Source of the DNA: Nonomuraea corallina
GTDB lineage: Bacteria > Actinomycetota > Actinomycetes > Streptosporangiales > Streptosporangiaceae
Assembly (NCBI RefSeq): GCF_027620315.1
Contig: NZ_JAPNNL010000009.1
Span: 1-64,000 of the forward strand
DNA length: 64,000 bases
Direction: 5' to 3'
Shown here piece by piece: positions 62,055 through 64,000 of this stretch. The position numbers and the translations under genes are program-made. The notes below the pieces were generated by a model, which searched no databases, was not told where the DNA came from, and worked only from the letters and a program-made list of their open reading frames with translations. Each line of letters starts with the position of its first letter. Position 1 is the stretch's first letter.

Positions 62055-62906
62055 GTGGTTCTTGAGGCGGAGCTGGCCGGCGTCGCCGGCACGTACGGGG
62101 GCAGCGGCGATCCGGTGCGCCACCAGACGCGTTCCGACTCGGTCGTGGTGCGCCGCGGCGAGGTGGTGGTGAAGGCGCACTCCGTGCGCGACGACGTGCC
62201 CGGCCTGCGCGCGCGCTTACGCGCCTGCGCGTCCCCGGAGCTGGCCGGGGTGATGCTGGCGCCGCTGGTGCCCGAGGTGCTGATGGTGGCGGGCCGGGCC
62301 GTGACGGTCTGGCCGGCGGGCCGCCCGATCGGGCGGGACGAGACGGAGACGGCTCCCTGGGAGGAGGGCGCGCGCCTGCTGGCCCGGCTGCACGCGGCGC
62401 CTCTCACGTCGCTGCCGGCGCTGCCCGAGGCCGGCGGTCCCGGCAGGGCGGCCGGGGCGGTGCGCCGGCTGGAGGGCGACGGGCCGGTGGAGCGGCTGAT
62501 CCGGCGGACGTTCCAGGAGCTGCCCGAGCCGGAGGCGGGGCCCGCGCTGCTCACCCACGGCGACTGGCATCTGGGGCAGCTCGTGCTGCGAGACCGGTGG
62601 CTGCTCATCGACCCCGACGATCTCGGGGTGGGCGACCCGGCGTGGGACCTGGCCAGGCCGGCGGCCTGGTACGCGGCGGGCCTGCTCGATCCGGAGGTCT
62701 GGGACCGCTTCCTGGGCGCCTATCTGGCGGCGGGCGGTCCGGCGCTGGGCGACGGCGACCCGTGGCGCCGCCTCGACCTGCCCGCCAGGGCGGTCACCGC
62801 CCAGCTCGCCGCCGTCGCGCTGGGCCATGCCCGCCGGGAGCGCCGGGAACTGGACGAGGCGGAGCAGTCGTTGATCGAGGCGTGCGGCAGGATCGTCCGA
62901 GCGTGA
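62055..62906 (+). CDS. Phosphotransferase, APH-like
   Basis: A 283-residue kinase-fold protein with the conserved lysine VVVKAH, catalytic loop THGDWHLGQLVL (H-G-D-x-H-x3-Q, with glutamine for the usual asparagine) and LIDPDDLGVGDPAWDLA. Substrate unknown. A sugar-kinase role for the nearby MurNAc salvage genes is conceivable but lacks any direct sign. Confidence 0.85.
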   Translation: MVLEAELAGVAGTYGGSGDPVRHQTRSDSVVVRRGEVVVKAHSVRDDVPGLRARLRACASPELAGVMLAPLVPEVLMVAGRAVTVWPAGRPIGRDETETAPWEEGARLLARLHAAPLTSLPALPEAGGPGRAAGAVRRLEGDGPVERLIRRTFQELPEPEAGPALLTHGDWHLGQLVLRDRWLLIDPDDLGVGDPAWDLARPAAWYAAGLLDPEVWDRFLGAYLAAGGPALGDGDPWRRLDLPARAVTAQLAAVALGHARRERRELDEAEQSLIEACGRIVRA

Positions 62907-62962
62907 CGGGGCCGCGCGCGGTAGGTTTCAGCCAGGACCACGAGGCCAAGGAGTGCGTGTAG

Positions 62963-63220
62963 ATGCAATGCCCTAAGTGCCGCGGCAACATGCGGACGTA
63001 CGAGCGTAACGGTGTTCACATCGAGCAGTGCGACCAGTGCCGGGGGATCTTCCTCGACTACGGCGAGCTCGAGACCCTGAGCCGCATGGAGGCGGCCTAC
63101 CACGCCGCTCCCCCGCCGCCGGCGCCCGGTCCGGCCTGGGGCGCTCCTCACCACCCCGGCGGCCACTACGGGCACAAGCGCCACCAGCGCGGCTGGGTGG
63201 GCATGCTCTTCTCCAGCTGA
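62963..63220 (+). CDS. Small zinc-ribbon (zf-TFIIB-like) protein
   Basis: An 85-residue protein with two zinc knuckles, CPKCRG at 3-8 and CDQCRGIFLDYGELETL at 23-39, matching the zf-TFIIB-like family, then a Pro/His/Gly-rich tail (HPGGHYGHKRHQRG). AAGGAG precedes the ATG. Function unknown; probably cytoplasmic zinc-binding. Confidence 0.9.
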   Translation: MQCPKCRGNMRTYERNGVHIEQCDQCRGIFLDYGELETLSRMEAAYHAAPPPPAPGPAWGAPHHPGGHYGHKRHQRGWVGMLFSS

Positions 63221-63226
63221 CCAGCG

Positions 63227-63252
63227 GGCAGGGGGTCCACCGGCCCCCTGCC
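63227..63252. terminator. Bidirectional hairpin terminator
   Basis: GGCAGGGGG and CCCCCTGCC with an 8-nt loop between two converging genes. Confidence 0.7.
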
Positions 63253-63261
63253 GTCTCCTCC

Positions 63262-64000
63262 TCAGGCCGGGAAGTCGTCCGGGTCGACCTTCGAGGTCGG
63301 GGCGTTGCCGCCGGTGATCGCGTGCAGCGTGATCCGCCAGTCGTGCCAGAGGATCTGGGTGGCGGTGTAGGTGGTCTTGAACTTCACCGGCTTCTGGAAG
63401 CGCTCGAAGCTGCACTCCCGGGTGAACGCGCCGCTCTTGCCGTCCCAGTCGACGCCGTGCGTGAAGTAGATCCGGTAGGTGCCGTCGCTCACGCCACTGA
63501 TCTTGAACTTGCCCTTCTTGCGCACGTACACGCTGTAGACCTTGGACTTGCCGCGCACCAGGCTGACCACCGCGTCGCGGGTGCCGCCGTTGTGGATCTG
63601 CAGCGAGCTGCGGCCGCCGCCCGAGCCCTGGCGCAGCCACTGGCCGTTGCGCAGCCGCCGGCTCTGCTTGTTCGCCGCCTTCACCGACACGATGTCGGCC
63701 TGGTAGTCGCCGGCGTCCTCCAGCGCCTCGCCGGCCCGGTCGAGCGCGGCGAGAGAGTCGTCCAGATCGGTGAAGACGGCGCCGGGGGTGCACAGGTTCC
63801 CGGTGCCCACCCTGGTCGCCGACGTGCCGAGCCGGAGCGCCACCTCGCGCAGGCTCTCGACGTACGCCTGGTGCTGGGGCTGGATCTCGGGGGGCGGGCT
63901 GAGCGCGGCCAGCTCGTCGACGGCGCCCTGCAGGGTCTCCTGGGCCTTCACCACGCGCTGGTCGAGCGCCTTCAGCGAGCGCGCGCCCGCCAGGGACTTG
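63262..64000 (-). CDS. Protein cut by the window end, unknown function
   Basis: At least 245 residues; the open frame continues past 64000, so the N-terminus (perhaps with a signal or membrane segment) is missing. The visible start is helical (LDELAALSPPPEIQ-type, two heptad-rich stretches). A C-terminal beta-rich domain begins near WLRQGSGGGRSSLQIHNGG (SLQIHNGGTRDAVVSLVRGK, VYVRKKGKFKISGVSDGTYR) and includes two cysteines. The C-terminal domain is reminiscent of carboxypeptidase-regulatory-like beta sandwiches, but I do not recognise a family. Confidence 0.7.
   Translation of the reverse strand, partial: KSLAGARSLKALDQRVVKAQETLQGAVDELAALSPPPEIQPQHQAYVESLREVALRLGTSATRVGTGNLCTPGAVFTDLDDSLAALDRAGEALEDAGDYQADIVSVKAANKQSRRLRNGQWLRQGSGGGRSSLQIHNGGTRDAVVSLVRGKSKVYSVYVRKKGKFKISGVSDGTYRIYFTHGVDWDGKSGAFTRECSFERFQKPVKFKTTYTATQILWHDWRITLHAITGGNAPTSKVDPDDFPA

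Overview
The window is about 70% GC or more. It uses many GTG starts and ATGA/GTGA stop-start overlaps, and it carries a SAV2177-type methyltransferase, a class II DAHP synthase, a two-component pair of the actinobacterial histidine-kinase/LuxR type, an F420-type LLM oxidoreductase and an HspR (HAIR) operator before lon. This points to a filamentous high-GC actinomycete, most likely Streptosporangiales (Nonomuraea-like); the genus is inference. I saw no rRNA, tRNA, CRISPR array, insertion sequence or phage module. The window reads as ordinary chromosome with a few accessory patches.

Layout. 46-4232: sugar ABC permeases, a GH1 beta-glucosidase and a LacI repressor, probably the 3' part of a beta-glucoside uptake operon whose binding protein lies before the window. 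4272-7989: a phosphotransferase, a broken M64 metallopeptidase relic, DAHP synthase and a methyltransferase. 8060-13654: thioredoxin, secreted nuclease, pentapeptide-like protein, a VOC-ArsR-SRPBCC operon with a clear operator, and a permease-prefix membrane protein convergent with a PadR regulator. 13731-19098: cydA-cydB-cydD-cydC, encoding an unusually compact bd-type oxidase and its CydDC exporter, divergent from padR over a palindrome. 19184-21750: membrane protein, winged-helix regulator and ABC exporter in one coupled operon. 21824-27898: HtrA-like protease, acyl-CoA ligase under a palindromic operator, a Trp/Lys-rich secreted protein and metNIQ. 28186-30878: a translationally coupled tetR-fic pair divergent from an alpha/beta hydrolase. 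30943-38955: Lon, a two-component system, a PaaK-like ligase, a DUF1023-like hydrolase, and a DUF4180/HTH pair. 39057-50577: mostly single housekeeping or metabolic genes (MBL hydrolase, DHA2 exporter, P450, HAD proteins, ArfB-like release factor, flavin reductase, acyl-ACP desaturase, Nudix, M20 amidohydrolase, zinc alcohol dehydrogenase).

50739-60852 is the most coherent system: a five-gene peptide ABC importer, a two-domain GNAT acetyltransferase, a NamZ-type exo-beta-N-acetylmuramidase (DUF1343), MurQ (MurNAc-6-phosphate etherase) and an AmiE-like class C beta-lactamase-fold hydrolase. NamZ, AmiE and MurQ are also grouped in Bacillus subtilis muropeptide recycling, so I read this as a muropeptide uptake and salvage locus, with an oligopeptide-type importer where Bacillus uses a PTS. 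61006-64000 holds an LLM oxidoreductase, an APH-like kinase, a small zinc-ribbon protein and a protein cut by the window end.

A recurrent regulatory feature is a TANNNT box ending 6-8 nt before the start codon, seen before at least a dozen genes on both strands; these are probably leaderless transcripts, and the box helped fix several start codons. Domain calls come from reading motifs by eye; no database search was run.
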